Notes: generated from the letters alone by a model not told the origin. Numbered from the stretch's first letter, positions 48,692-59,612 are shown. The stretch is DNA of 64,000 nucleotides from Frigidibacter mobilis (GCF_001620265.1 NZ_CP012661.1:868001-932000); one strand, 5' to 3'. A program made the numbers and translations.

Positions 48692-49030
48692 TCAGTCGAG
48701 CGGTGTCTGCTGATGTTGGAGGAGCTTCCACTCGCCGTCGCGCCTTGCCCAGGTCGAGGAGCAGGCAGCGCGCCAGGGGGCGGCGCCCTCGCTTGCGGCG
48801 GTTGCAATGTAGCCCAGGATGCAGAGCCCGTCGGTCTCGGCCAGGTGGCGGCCAGCTAGGTCGACCTCGCGCCAGCGCGGGGCGGCTTCGAGGCGGGCGA
48901 GGATGGCCTCGCCCTGCAGGATGCCAGCTTCGGGCAGCACCATCAGGCAGGACGGGTCCATCAGCTTGCGCAACTCGGGCAGGCCGCCGGTCCAGAGGGC
49001 GGTTTCCTGCGTCCAGATCGGTGAGGTCAT
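48692..49030 (-). CDS. DUF4440/SnoaL-like (NTF2-fold) small protein
   Basis: 112 residues from ATG 49030. ETALWTGGLPELRKLMDPSC near the start, then DGLCILGYIATAASEGA and WRAACSSTWARRDGEWKLLQHQQTPLD. The closing SSTWxRRDGxWKLxxHQQTP is typical of DUF4440-like NTF2-fold proteins. Substrate or role unknown. Upstream neighbour TraB/GumN is on the same strand, 34 bp away. Confidence 0.82.
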   Translation of the reverse strand: MTSPIWTQETALWTGGLPELRKLMDPSCLMVLPEAGILQGEAILARLEAAPRWREVDLAGRHLAETDGLCILGYIATAASEGAAPWRAACSSTWARRDGEWKLLQHQQTPLD

Positions 49031-49064
49031 GGCGGGGCTCCTGTCTGCTGGCAGGGCAACGCGC

Positions 49065-50105
49065 TCAGAAGGGCTGGCGTTCCAGCTCCCAGCCATCGGC
49101 GGCCAGCAGGGTCAGCACGCCGTCGGGGCCCGACAGATGCGCGGCGCCGGCGGCGACGACCAGCTTGCGGGGGGCGGTGCCATCCCCGACCTCGGCAAGG
49201 ATCACCTCCATCCAGGCGCGGTTGCGCTCGGTGAGGAGGGCGCGTTCCAGCAGGTCGAAATCGGCTTCGGCCTGCGCCGGGTCGGCGCCGGGGACGTTCA
49301 GCGTCATCAGGCGGGAAAACTCCCAGATCCGGCGGTGCTCCTCGGCAAAATAGGCGGCAGTGAGGGTGGCGAAGATATCTTCGGCGGCATCCGCCAGCGG
49401 CAGGGAGACGCGGATCATGTCGATCTGCTGGTCGATGGTGAAGCGGGCGAAGATGTGGAAGACGGTGTCATATGCCTCGAGCGCGCGGGTCGGGGTCCCT
49501 GCCTCTGCCGCGCTGTCCATCAGCATCTTGTCGAGGCCCTGAAGCGGCTCGTCCGGCCGGGGCATGGCGCAGGCGGGCATGCCCAGCATCATCGCCACAT
49601 ACCAGGGCTGCATCTTGGCGGCCATCATCCCGGGCACGCCGCGTTCGGCAAGTTCGACAGAGAGCAGCGACCATTCGTCGGGGGTGAGGCGTTCCAGCAG
49701 GCTGGGGCCGGACTGCAGAAACAGAAGGTCGGGACGGCGGCCGATTTCCGCCTGCATCCGGGTCATCTCGGCCTCGGTGGCCTCGACCAGCAGCAGATCG
49801 GCGGCTTCGACCGCCGGAGCGAGGTTCGCCATGATGGCGGGCATCCGCCCATCGAACATGTGGAGGGTGCCGATGACCGTGATCCGGGCCGCGCCCTTGC
49901 GGGCCAGCCAGTGGTTGCCCGAGGCAAAGGGTTGGCCTTCCAGCGCCGCGGCGAGGGCGGCGGCCTCGGGCGCGGGCAGGTCTGCCAGAAGGTCGGTGCC
50001 GGCGCAGGCGGGGCGGGTGGCCGGTGCCGTCTGCGGAGCGGACTGGGCCTGCAGGGTTGCGGGCAGCGTGACGAGGGCGAGGGCGCAGAGCAGGCGGCGG
50101 AACAT
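49065..50105 (-). CDS. TraB/GumN family protein
   Basis: 346 residues with a signal peptide (residues 1-20, LPATLQAQS). The TraB/GumN pattern is present: VIGTLHMFDGRMPA near residue 76, a middle WYVAMMLGMPAC, TERNRAWMEVI, and AAGAAHLSGPDGVLTLL near the end. TraB-like proteins are thought to be metal-dependent proteases of the EreA/ChaN group; the glutamates and histidines match but activity is inferred. Periplasmic. Confidence 0.88.
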   Translation of the reverse strand: MFRRLLCALALVTLPATLQAQSAPQTAPATRPACAGTDLLADLPAPEAAALAAALEGQPFASGNHWLARKGAARITVIGTLHMFDGRMPAIMANLAPAVEAADLLLVEATEAEMTRMQAEIGRRPDLLFLQSGPSLLERLTPDEWSLLSVELAERGVPGMMAAKMQPWYVAMMLGMPACAMPRPDEPLQGLDKMLMDSAAEAGTPTRALEAYDTVFHIFARFTIDQQIDMIRVSLPLADAAEDIFATLTAAYFAEEHRRIWEFSRLMTLNVPGADPAQAEADFDLLERALLTERNRAWMEVILAEVGDGTAPRKLVVAAGAAHLSGPDGVLTLLAADGWELERQPF

Positions 50106-50233
50106 GGGGAACCTCGGACGTGGGAAGGGGCGGGTCAGGGGAAGACCGGGCCCTTGGTCCAAGCTGGCACCTGCGACGGCGGGTTTCCAGAGCGGGGCTG
50201 CGAATATCGGATCAATTTGCCGGGTGCGGGGTG

Positions 50234-50262
50234 TTGACAGGCGAAGGGGAGCCGCTTACCTC
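50234..50262 (+). promoter_or_regulatory. Probable groESL promoter
   Basis: TTGACA (50234-50239) and TACCTC (50257-50262) with a 17-bp spacer, directly upstream of the CIRCE element. The -10 box is weak. Confidence 0.5.
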
Positions 50263-50271
50263 TGCATCGCG

Positions 50272-50298
50272 TTAGCACTCAGCGAATGCGAGTGCCAA
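50272..50298 (+). promoter_or_regulatory. CIRCE operator for HrcA
   Basis: TTAGCACTC, 9-bp spacer, GAGTGCCAA: eight of nine positions of each arm match the CIRCE consensus (TTAGCACTC-N9-GAGTGCTAA). It lies 36 bp before groES. Confidence 0.95.
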
Positions 50299-50333
50299 CG
50301 GATCTCAACCTGGAACCTAGGGAGTGTTACCAG

Positions 50334-50621
50334 ATGGCTTTCAAACCGCTGCATGACCGTGTGCTGGTCAAGCGTGTGCAAGGCGAAGAAAAGACCAAGG
50401 GCGGTCTGATCATCCCCGACAATGCCAAGGAAAAGCCTGCTGAGGGCGAAATCGTCTCTGTCGGCGAGGGTGCGCGCAAGGATTCGGGCGAACTGATCGC
50501 AATGTCGGTGAAGGCGGGCGACCGCGTTCTGTTCGGCAAGTGGTCGGGCACCGAAGTGACCGTCGACGGCGAAGAACTGCTGATCATGAAGGAAAGCGAC
50601 ATCCTGGGCATCCTGTCCTGA
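50334..50621 (+). CDS. groES: Co-chaperonin GroES
   Basis: 95 residues, Hsp10 lid of the GroEL chamber. [15 protein letters not shown] at the start, the mobile loop [19 protein letters not shown], and [16 protein letters not shown] 50334 (AGGGAGTG upstream) is chosen over an in-frame start at 50286 that would lie in the CIRCE region. Controlled by HrcA. Confidence 0.97.
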   Translation: MAFKPLHDRVLVKRVQGEEKTKGGLIIPDNAKEKPAEGEIVSVGEGARKDSGELIAMSVKAGDRVLFGKWSGTEVTVDGEELLIMKESDILGILS

Positions 50622-50683
50622 GGGCTTTCGGGTTCGGCTGCCGGGGGATCCCCCCTGGTGCCCTGAGCCCGCCCCCAGGCTGA

Positions 50684-52381
<1,698 letters not shown>

Positions 52382-52405
52382 TTTCGGCACCCGGTGCCGG
52401 AACGG

Positions 52406-52434
52406 AAAGGGGCCCCGCGCGGGCCCCTTTTGCT
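52406..52434 (+). terminator. Rho-independent terminator of groESL
   Basis: AAAGGGGCCC (52406-52415) with GGGCCCCTTT (52421-52430), T tail following. Confidence 0.88.
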
Positions 52435-52496
52435 TTGCAGCCATCGGCCCCACTGCATAAGCTGCAAGACTGGGGGCGCTAACAGGAGGCGGGGGC

Positions 52497-53366
52497 ATGT
52501 GGTTGTATTCCGCGATGTCTGGAGTTTTTCCTCGTAGTTTCATGGCGAAGGTATTCATCGTCGTATCTGTGGGGGCGTTGGTGCCACTACTGGCGCTGCT
52601 GGGATGGGCAATCGTCGGGCGGGACGTATTTCCGGGCGAGCGGATCGAGGTTCTGGGCATTGCGCTGGCGGCGACCGTGCTTGGCATCACCACCACGCTG
52701 CTGGCGCTGCACGAGGTACTGAAGCCGATCTATCGCCTTGACGAGACGATACGCGCCTTCGAGGCGGCGGGCACCGCGCCGCCCTTGCCCTTTGGCTTCG
52801 AGGATCAGGTCGGGCGGCTCATGGCCAGCACCAACCGGCTGATCCTGTCGGTCGATGACCGCATCGACGCTGAACGCCGCGCGGCCGAGACGGACTCGCT
52901 GACGGGCCTGCTCAACCGCCGCGGGTTCGAGGCGCGGGTCAACGAAGGTGCGGTCGGAGCGATGCTGATGCTGGATATCGACGGTTTCAAGGCGGTCAAT
53001 GACCAGTACGGCCATGCGGTGGGCGACACGGTGCTGCGCGACGCTGCGGTGATCCTGGCCAGCACGTTGCGCCGGCGCGACGTGCTGGCCAGGCTGGGCG
53101 GCGAGGAGTTCGGGGTGTTCCTGCCCGGCTTGACCATCGGCGATGCGCGCGAGGCGGCAGAGCGACTGCGCTCGGCCGTGGCAGGGCAGCTTCGGGCCGA
53201 GGTCGAGCCGGTGACGATGTCGGTGGGGGTGGCGATCGCGCGCCCGGGGCTGAGCCGCGAGGCGCTGATCGCCGAGGCCAACCGCGGCCTGTGTGCCGCC
53301 AAGCAGGGTGGACGGAACCGGGTCTGCATGGCGGTCGTTGCCCAAGGCGGGATGGCGACGGCGTAA
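52497..53366 (+). CDS. Diguanylate cyclase (GGDEF domain)
   Basis: 289 residues. Two membrane segments (about 15-40 and 50-70), a HAMP-like bridge (LKPIYRLDETIRAFEA), then a GGDEF domain with DSLTGLLNRRGFE and the active-site GGEEF near residue 201. An RxxD inhibitory site (RRRD) lies exactly five residues before GGEEF, so product inhibition is expected. It makes c-di-GMP. The start is ATG 52497, with AGGAGGCG upstream; Met7 and Met16 are alternatives. Confidence 0.9.
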   Translation: MWLYSAMSGVFPRSFMAKVFIVVSVGALVPLLALLGWAIVGRDVFPGERIEVLGIALAATVLGITTTLLALHEVLKPIYRLDETIRAFEAAGTAPPLPFGFEDQVGRLMASTNRLILSVDDRIDAERRAAETDSLTGLLNRRGFEARVNEGAVGAMLMLDIDGFKAVNDQYGHAVGDTVLRDAAVILASTLRRRDVLARLGGEEFGVFLPGLTIGDAREAAERLRSAVAGQLRAEVEPVTMSVGVAIARPGLSREALIAEANRGLCAAKQGGRNRVCMAVVAQGGMATA

Positions 53367-53450
53367 GCGCCGGCGCGCCGCGATTGCGGATGCGTCCAGG
53401 CGGAAGCACGGGCGGCCGGACATCAGGGGCACTGCCCCGGGAAGGGCGCG

Positions 53451-54602
53451 ATGAGACTGTTCCAGTGCCAATGCTGCGGCCAGGTGCTGCACTTTGAAAA
53501 CACCAAATGCCTGCGCTGCGGGCGCCATGTCGGCTATCTGCCGGAACGCGGCCAGATGCTGGCGGTCGAGCCCGAGGGCTCGGTCTGGCGGATCGCGGCA
53601 GATGCGGCCTCCGGCGAGGCAAAACCCAATGATGACCGCGAAGGCCATGCGGAAAGCGGCGACAATGCCGATGCGCAGGCAGATATCGACGGCCCCGGAC
53701 TTCGCTTCTGTGCCAATTGGGAACGCAGTGCCTGCAACTGGATGGTGCCGGCTGGCGAGGGCGAGGCTTTCTGCCTGGCCTGTTGCCACAACCGGACTGT
53801 GCCCAACCTGTCGGATGGCGTAAATCACGCGCGCTGGCAGAAGATAGAGGTGGCCAAGCGCCGGCTGGTCTATACGCTGCTGCGCTTTGGACTACCGCTA
53901 CCGCAGCCCGGAGGAGAACATCCCGAACCGCTGGTCTTCGATTTCCTGGCCGATGCGCCGGGTGCTACCGGACGCGTGCTGACAGGGCATTCCGACGGGG
54001 TCATCACCATCTCGCTGACCGAGGCGGATGATGCCACGCGCGAGAAGATGCGCACCGACATGGGCGAGGCCTATCGCACCCTGCTGGGGCATTTCCGCCA
54101 TGAGGTTGGCCATTACTACTGGGATATCCTGGTGCGTGACGGCGGGCATCTGGAGGCGTTCCGCGCATTGTTCGGCGACGATACCGAGGATTACTCGGCC
54201 GCGCTTGGCCGGCACTATGCCAATGGCGCACGGGCGGACTGGCAAGAGGCGCATGTCAGCGCCTATGCCACGATGCATGCCTGGGAGGATTGGGCCGAAA
54301 CTTGGGCGCATTACTTGCACATGGTCGACACGCTGGAAACCGCGGCGGCCTTCGGCCTCCGCGTCGAGCCGGAACTGGACGAGGATGGCGAGTTGAGCGC
54401 CGAGCTGGATTTCGACCCGCATAAGGTGCGGCGGATTCGGCGGCTGCTGGCGGCCTGGATGCCGCTGACCGTGGCGCTGAACGCGCTGAACCGCTCGATG
54501 GGGCAGTCGGACATCTATCCCTTCATCCTTGCCCCGGCGGTGCTGGAAAAGCTGGGCTTCGTGCATGACCTGATCGCGCAAAGCCGCGGCGCACAGGCCT
54601 AG
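53451..54602 (+). CDS. Zinc-ribbon metallopeptidase-like protein
   Basis: 383 residues. Two N-terminal Cys pairs (CQCCGQVLHFENTKCLRCGRHV) and FCANWERSACNWMVPAGEGE with CLACCHNRTVPNL form zinc-ribbon-like sites; a HExxH zinc-protease motif is in HEVGHYYWDIL near residue 218. Resembles PF10005 putative zinc-binding metallopeptidases. There is no signal peptide. ATG 53451 has GGGAAGG upstream. Confidence 0.85.
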   Translation: MRLFQCQCCGQVLHFENTKCLRCGRHVGYLPERGQMLAVEPEGSVWRIAADAASGEAKPNDDREGHAESGDNADAQADIDGPGLRFCANWERSACNWMVPAGEGEAFCLACCHNRTVPNLSDGVNHARWQKIEVAKRRLVYTLLRFGLPLPQPGGEHPEPLVFDFLADAPGATGRVLTGHSDGVITISLTEADDATREKMRTDMGEAYRTLLGHFRHEVGHYYWDILVRDGGHLEAFRALFGDDTEDYSAALGRHYANGARADWQEAHVSAYATMHAWEDWAETWAHYLHMVDTLETAAAFGLRVEPELDEDGELSAELDFDPHKVRRIRRLLAAWMPLTVALNALNRSMGQSDIYPFILAPAVLEKLGFVHDLIAQSRGAQA

Positions 54603-54766
54603 CGCGGAATTTGTACAAGTTTCCGACATGTGCCTGCGGATTGTGCGGCATTCCGGCATCGCGGCGATGTGAAATTGCGCTGCGATGCGGCGTAGATTGC
54701 GCCCGCGCAGCATGTGGCTAGATTGGCATGCGGGCCTGATTGTGGGGCCAGGACAGGGGCAAGCGA

Positions 54767-55249
54767 ATGGAACTGCGCGAAGTTCAAGAGCGGGACCACA
54801 TCTTCGTGTCGGTCCTGCTGCAGACCGCCTTTGAGCGGCCCGAGGAATCGCGTCTCGTCGAAGAGTTGCGCAGCGCGGGGGATCTGGCGCTGGAACTGGT
54901 GGCCGAAGAGGATGGCCAGGTGATGGGCCATATCGCCTTTGCGCGGCTGACCGCGCCCGAAGGCTGGTGGGCGTTGTCGCCGGTCTGCGTGATGCAGAGC
55001 CGGCAGGGTCGCGGCCTTGGCGGCGAGATCATCCGGCACGGGCTCGACCTGTGCCGCCAGCGCCATGCCAAGGCGGTGGTGGTGGTCGGCGGGTCTGCCT
55101 ATTACAGCCGCTTCGGCTTTTCGCTGAAGGCGGCAGAGCATCTGACCACGCCCTATGCGCGGGACTACACGTTGCTCTATCCGATTGCCCCCGGAACCGC
55201 CGGGGCATCTGAACGGCTGGTCTATCCCGCGCCCTTCGCGGGGATCTGA
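54767..55249 (+). CDS. GNAT-family N-acetyltransferase
   Basis: 160 residues from ATG 54767. Acetyl-CoA loop near residue 82-95: SRQGRGLGGEIIRHGL; ALSPVCVMQSRQG is the beta-4 strand and AYYSRFGFS the C-terminal signature typical of small YhbS-like acetyltransferases. The acceptor is unknown. Converges with the Gre-like gene and overlaps its end by 28 bp. Confidence 0.9.
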   Translation: MELREVQERDHIFVSVLLQTAFERPEESRLVEELRSAGDLALELVAEEDGQVMGHIAFARLTAPEGWWALSPVCVMQSRQGRGLGGEIIRHGLDLCRQRHAKAVVVVGGSAYYSRFGFSLKAAEHLTTPYARDYTLLYPIAPGTAGASERLVYPAPFAGI

Positions 55250-55746
55250 TCGGCCAGGTAGCGGATCGCTATGACTTCCAGCGTCACCGTGCCGGCGGGG
55301 CGGGGCCAGTCCACCAGATCGCCGACCCTCGCTCCAATCAGCGCCTGCGCCAGCGGCGATTGTGGCGCGATGTGGCGGCGGGCGGCATCGGCCTCATCCT
55401 CGCCGACAATGACATAGACGGTGTTGCGGCCCGCTTCGTCCTGCACGGTGACATGCGCGCCAAAGGCGACGCGGTCCAGCGGCTGGCTGGCTGGGTCGAG
55501 CACGATCGCGCTGGCGATCCGGCTGGTGAGGTAGCGGATATCACGCTCGGCCGCGGCCTCGGGCAGCCGGTCGAGCCGGTCGGGGCGGGCGCGCAGCTGT
55601 GCAAGCCGTTCCTGCGTAGCGGCAAGGCGGGCCTGTAGCTGCGCAAGGCCGGCGGGGGTCACATGGTTCGGATGCGGGCTGATGGGCAGGTCGGGCAGCT
55701 GTGGCGTGGCATCGGGCGCATCCTCGCGGACGAAGGCGCGGCTCAT
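55222..55746 (-). CDS. GreA/GreB-family elongation factor-like protein
   Basis: 174 residues: N-terminal helical hairpin (HPNHVTPAGLAQLQARLAA then RDIRYLTSRIASAIVLD) and C-terminal FKBP-like domain (VAFGAHVTVQDE, VGEDEADAARRHIAPQSPLA, GARVGDLVDWPRPAG). GreA-like proteins relieve RNA polymerase backtracking, but small Rnk/GreB-like relatives differ; acidic tip residues are not clear, so the cleavage role is uncertain. ATG 55746 is used. Confidence 0.85.
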   Translation of the reverse strand: MSRAFVREDAPDATPQLPDLPISPHPNHVTPAGLAQLQARLAATQERLAQLRARPDRLDRLPEAAAERDIRYLTSRIASAIVLDPASQPLDRVAFGAHVTVQDEAGRNTVYVIVGEDEADAARRHIAPQSPLAQALIGARVGDLVDWPRPAGTVTLEVIAIRYLADQIPAKGAG

Positions 55747-55858
55747 CGGGCGGTCCTGGGAAAAACGGTTGCATCGGGGCAGATTGCGGCAGGGCGCGCG
55801 GGATGTCCATGTCGGGGACGGCCTTGCGCGGGCCCGGGGGACGGGGCAGGCTGGCCCG

Positions 55859-56725
55859 ATGCGCCTGATCCTGCTGGTATGCCTTGCGATGGCGGCCTTT
55901 GCCGCCAATTCCGTCCTCAACCGGCTGGCGCTGGCGGAGGGCGGCATGGGCCCGGCCAGCTTTGCCGCCGTGCGGCTGGCGGCTGGGGCGGTGATGCTGG
56001 CGGCGCTGGTCCGGGCGCGCTCGGGCCGCTTTTGCCCGGTGCCCGCGGGGCTGGGGCGGCTGCGGGCCTTTGGCGCGGGGACGCTGGCGATCTACATGAT
56101 CGGTTTTTCCTATGCCTATCTGACGTTGCAGGCGGGGACCGGCGCGCTGATCCTGTTCGGCGGGGTGCAGGTGACGATGTTTGCCGGCGCGCTGGCCCTG
56201 CGTGAGCCTGTGCCGCTGCGCCGGTGGGTCGGGGCGGGGCTGGCGTTGGCGGGGATTGCGGTGCTGGCCGCGCCGGGAATGGGTGCGGCGCCCGACCCGA
56301 TGGGCGCCGCGCTGATGGCGGCGGCGGCGGTCGGCTGGGGCCTCTATTCGCTGGCGGGGCGACGGGCGGGTGACCCGCTGGCGGCGACGGCGGGGAATTT
56401 CGTGCTGGCGCTGCCGCTGGCGCTGCTGGTGCTGCTGGCGCTTCCCGGAGGCGAGCGGGTGACGGGCGCGGGGCTGGCGGCGGCGATGGTATCGGGCGCC
56501 GTCACCTCGGGCCTTGGCTATGCACTGTGGTATGCGGTGCTGCCGCGGCTGGCGGCCAGCGTGGCGGCGGTGGCGCAGCTGACGGTGCCGGTGCTGGCGG
56601 CGCTGGCGGGCGCCGCCTTGCTGGCCGAGTTGCCGGGGCCGCGGTTCTGGGCCGCGGCCGCGCTGGTGATTGCGGGGGTGCTGCTGTCGGTGCTGCGGGT
56701 CAGCCGCGGGCCGAGTTCGCCCTGA
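55859..56725 (+). CDS. DMT-superfamily (EamA) transporter
   Basis: 288 residues, mostly hydrophobic, with about ten transmembrane segments in two EamA halves. LLVCLAMAAFAANSVLNRLA at the start and GALILFGGVQVTMFAGALALR in the first half. It likely exports a small metabolite; the substrate is unknown. It converges with purK, the two ends overlapping by about 26 bp. Confidence 0.88.
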   Translation: MRLILLVCLAMAAFAANSVLNRLALAEGGMGPASFAAVRLAAGAVMLAALVRARSGRFCPVPAGLGRLRAFGAGTLAIYMIGFSYAYLTLQAGTGALILFGGVQVTMFAGALALREPVPLRRWVGAGLALAGIAVLAAPGMGAAPDPMGAALMAAAAVGWGLYSLAGRRAGDPLAATAGNFVLALPLALLVLLALPGGERVTGAGLAAAMVSGAVTSGLGYALWYAVLPRLAASVAAVAQLTVPVLAALAGAALLAELPGPRFWAAAALVIAGVLLSVLRVSRGPSSP

Positions 56726-57798
56726 GAGGCTTCACGCGGTTGACATGGCCCATCTTCCGGCCGGCTCGCGCCTCGGCCTTGCCATAGAGGTGGATGGCGG
56801 TGCCGGCCTCGCGCGCCAGCTCCGGCACGCGCAGCACGTCATCGCCGATCAGGTTCAGCATCTGGACATCGGCAAACCGGCTGCCATCCCCCAGCGGCCA
56901 GCCGGCCACCGCGCGGATATGCTGCTCGAACTGGTCCACCGCGCAGGCGTTCTGCGTCCAGTGACCCGAGTTGTGGACGCGGGGGGCGATCTCGTTGACG
57001 ATCAGGCCCCCGGGGGTCACGAACAGCTCCACCCCCATCACGCCGACATAGCCAAGCGCGTTCAGGATCCGCGCGGCGACCAGCACCGCATCGCTGCGCA
57101 GGTTGGGCGAGATGTGGGCGGGTACGGTGGTGGTGTGCAGGATACCGGCCTTGTGGATATTCTCGCCGGGATCATAGGCGGCGATCTCGCCGCCCGGCCC
57201 ACGGGCCGCGATCACCGAAATCTCGCGGCTGAAGTCGATGAAGCCTTCCAGAACCGCAGGCTGGCCGGCCATTGCCGCCAGCGCATCCGCCGCATCTTCG
57301 GGTGCCATGATCCGCGCCTGGCCCTTGCCGTCATAGCCAAGCCGGGTGGTCTTGAGGATTGCGGGCGTGCCGATCCGGGCCAGCGCGGCTTCCAGATCGG
57401 CGGCATCCTCGACCGCGCACCAGGGGGCGGTGGCCAGCCCCTCGCCGTTCAGGAAGGTCTTTTCCAGCAGCCGGTCCTGGCTGATCGCCAGCGCGCGGCG
57501 GTTGGGGCGGATCGGGCGCAGGCTCTCGATCAGATCGAGGGCCGAGGTGGGGATATTCTCGAACTCGTAGGTTACCACATCGACCGAGGCGGCAAAGGCC
57601 GCCAGCGCCTGCGCATCCTCATAGGGCGCGGTGGTGACGCGGTGGGCGACATCGGCGGCGGGCGGGTTTGCGGCGGGTTCGTAGACATGGGTGCGCAGGC
57701 CAAGGCGGCTGGCGGCGACCGCCAGCATCCGGCCCAGCTGGCCGCCGCCAAGGATGCCGATGGTGGCGCCGGTGGCAGGGGGCAAGCGGATCAGTCAT
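56700..57798 (-). pseudogene. purK: N5-carboxyaminoimidazole ribonucleotide synthase, probable frame break near the start
   Basis: ATP-grasp enzyme of purine synthesis. From a TTG at 57785 the frame gives 361 residues (GATIGILGGGQLGRMLAVAA, then TYEFENIPTSAL, LKTTRLGYDGKGQ, and EIAPRVHNSGHWT). An in-frame ATG is missing, but ATG 57798 (MTDPLAP) overlaps the purE stop; removing one G from GGGGG at 57778-57782 joins it to PATGATIGIL. I think this is the true start and the run length is wrong, but a TTG start is possible. All functional residues are intact. Confidence 0.85.
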
Positions 57799-58276
57799 CG
57801 GCGGGTTCCTCGGGGATCGAGGCGGACAGCGCCTCGCGCCAGGCATCCAGCCGGATGGCAAGGGCGGGATCGTTCAGCGCCAGGATGCCCGCCGCCATCA
57901 GCCCGGCATTGGCGGCGCCGGCCGACCCGATGGCCATCGTGGCGACCGGGTAGCCCTTGGGCATCTGCACGATGGAATAGAGGCTGTCGACGCCCGAGAG
58001 CGCCCGCGTCTGCACCGGCACGCCCACCACCGGGATCCGGGTTTTCGAGGCCATCATGCCCGGCAGATGCGCCGCGCCGCCCGCGCCGGCGATGATGACC
58101 TGCAGCCCGCGATCCGCCGCGGTCTTGCCATAGGCCCAGAGCCGGTCGGGGGTGCGATGCGCCGAGACGATCCTGGCCTCGTAGGCGATGCCAAGCTCGT
58201 CCAGGATCACTGCCGCCTCTTTCATCGTGGGCCAGTCAGACTGGCTGCCCATGATGATTCCGACCTTCACGCCCAT
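57791..58276 (-). CDS. purE: N5-carboxyaminoimidazole ribonucleotide mutase
   Basis: Converts N5-CAIR to CAIR in purine synthesis. 161 residues from ATG 58276 (a GTG two codons upstream is also open). Seen: [47 protein letters not shown], and the [17 protein letters not shown] loop. It is followed by purK on the same strand with overlapping stop and start. Confidence 0.96.
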   Translation of the reverse strand: MGVKVGIIMGSQSDWPTMKEAAVILDELGIAYEARIVSAHRTPDRLWAYGKTAADRGLQVIIAGAGGAAHLPGMMASKTRIPVVGVPVQTRALSGVDSLYSIVQMPKGYPVATMAIGSAGAANAGLMAAGILALNDPALAIRLDAWREALSASIPEEPADD

Positions 58277-58318
58277 TGCCACCCCCGGAAAATTGAAGTG
58301 CGCACTATAGCGGTGGCG

Positions 58319-58365
58319 GGCCGGGGCGCAATGGCAGGCCGGGGCGCAATGGCAGGCCGGGGCGC
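58319..58365. repeat. 18-bp tandem repeat, about 2.6 copies
   Basis: Unit GGCCGGGGCGCAATGGCA at 58319-58336 and 58337-58354, with a partial third copy. It lies in the 92-bp gap between purE and the YdcH gene. Confidence 0.85.
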
Positions 58366-58368
58366 CGG

Positions 58369-58605
58369 TCAGGCAATGATGTCGGGGGTCAGTTCATCCT
58401 CGATCCGGGCGATCCGGTCCTTGATGCCGAGCTTTTGCTTCTTCAGCCGGCGCAGGGTCAGCTGGTCGCCACGGCCGCTGCTCTCCAGCGCGTGGATCGC
58501 CTCATCGAGGTCGCGGTGTTCGCGGCGCAGCACGCCGAGTTTGACCCGCAAGACATCGTCATGGTTCATTTCCCCGGGCGCATGCAAGTCCATATGGGCG
58601 TTCAT
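58369..58605 (-). CDS. YdcH-family (DUF465) protein
   Basis: 78 residues, small cytoplasmic protein with a highly charged coiled-coil pattern: [20 protein letters not shown] and [20 protein letters not shown]. This is the DUF465/YdcH pattern. Function unknown. ATG 58605 is chosen; a longer frame to 58740 is not coding. Confidence 0.88.
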   Translation of the reverse strand: MNAHMDLHAPGEMNHDDVLRVKLGVLRREHRDLDEAIHALESSGRGDQLTLRRLKKQKLGIKDRIARIEDELTPDIIA

Positions 58606-58808
58606 CTCGATCCTGCTGGCAGCTGAGTCGGTTGCGCGGGCGTTTTCGAAACATAGCAATTTCCGTCGATTGCGGGAAGTGCGCTGTCGCGGTGCCGTGG
58701 CGAGGCCGGGGCTCTTGCCGAGCCCGGGATCCATGCCCATATTTGACGGGAACGGGCTGCCGGGACCGGGGCCCTGCCTGCAATGTCGCTTGGACGAGGA
58801 CTTGCCCG

Positions 58809-59222
58809 ATGACGAAACTGACCTTTGGGGCGCATCCCTTCCTGCTGGGCTTCGATCAGCTGGAACGGCTGGTGGAGCGGACGGCGAAAGCCGGAAGCGA
58901 GGGGTATCCGCCCTTCAATATCGAACAATCGGGCGAGAATGCCTATCGGATCACCCTGGCCGTGGCCGGGTTCCGCGAGGAGGATCTGGCGATCACCGTC
59001 GAGGACCGGCAACTTCTGGTCCGCGGCCGGCAGGCCGAGGACGACGCCGCGCGCGTCTACCTGCATCGCGGCATTGCCGCGCGCGCCTTCCAGCGCAGCT
59101 TCGTGCTGGCCGAGGGCGTGGAGGTTGCAGGGGCGGCGCTGGAGAACGGCTTGCTGCATATCGATCTGAAACGGGCGGTGCCCGAGCCGGTGGTGCAGAC
59201 CATCCGCATCGGGCGCAAATGA
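58809..59222 (+). CDS. Small heat shock protein (Hsp20/alpha-crystallin)
   Basis: 137 residues. Alpha-crystallin domain with PPFNIEQSGENAYRITLAVA, FREEDLAITVEDRQLLVRGR, and the C-terminal GLLHIDLKR with IxI motif IRIG. It resembles alphaproteobacterial IbpA-like holdases. It is 18 bp before a DUF1150 gene, a common pair in Rhodobacterales. Confidence 0.92.
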   Translation: MTKLTFGAHPFLLGFDQLERLVERTAKAGSEGYPPFNIEQSGENAYRITLAVAGFREEDLAITVEDRQLLVRGRQAEDDAARVYLHRGIAARAFQRSFVLAEGVEVAGAALENGLLHIDLKRAVPEPVVQTIRIGRK

Positions 59223-59240
59223 CAGGAAAGGGGAAACGCG

Positions 59241-59468
59241 ATGAACACCAATTTCGATTTCGGCCCCGAGGCGGGCGAGCGCATCGTCTATGTGCGCAGC
59301 GTGGCGGTGACCGACCTGCCGGGCGAGGTCCAGGCCCAGGCCGAGGGGCTGCAGACGCTTTATGCCGTGCATGACGCGGCGGGCGAGCGGCTGGCGCTGG
59401 TGCGCGACCGCAAGATGGCCTTCATGCTGGCACGCCAGAACGACCTGGCGCCGGTGAGCGCGCATTGA
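59241..59468 (+). CDS. DUF1150-domain protein
   Basis: 75 residues: ERIVYVRSVAVTDLPGEVQ, then TLYAVHDAAGERLALVRDRK and MAFMLARQNDLAPVSAH. This matches the small DUF1150 family, almost restricted to alphaproteobacteria and often next to an hsp20 gene. Function unknown. Ribosome site GGAAAGGGG before the ATG. Confidence 0.88.
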   Translation: MNTNFDFGPEAGERIVYVRSVAVTDLPGEVQAQAEGLQTLYAVHDAAGERLALVRDRKMAFMLARQNDLAPVSAH

Positions 59469-59481
59469 TGCCGCGGCCAGC

Positions 59482-59517
59482 GGCCGGATGACAAACGGCG
59501 GCCGGATGACAAACGGC
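59482..59517. repeat. 18-bp tandem repeat, two copies
   Basis: GGCCGGATGACAAACGGC at 59482-59499 and 59500-59517, right after DUF1150 and before the terminator. Confidence 0.85.
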
Positions 59518-59525
59518 GGCAACGA

Positions 59526-59556
59526 CAAAAGGCGGCCCGGCCGGGGCCGCCTTTTT
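59526..59556 (+). terminator. Rho-independent terminator of the hsp20-DUF1150 unit
   Basis: AAAAGGCGGCCC with GGGGCCGCCTTTTT, a strong stem and T tract. Confidence 0.88.
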
Positions 59557-59612
59557 GCCGGGCGAAGGCAGAGGGACGATAAGACGGGCGCCTCGGCGCC
59601 CGATTGGCCAGC

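Noticed and set aside
57785..57798. purK starting at TTG 57785
   Set aside because: Possible, but the ATG 57798 overlapping the purE stop gives the usual N-terminus after correction of one base in a G run.
58319..58365. CRISPR array
   Set aside because: The repeat units are directly adjacent with no spacers, only two to three copies, and no cas genes are near.
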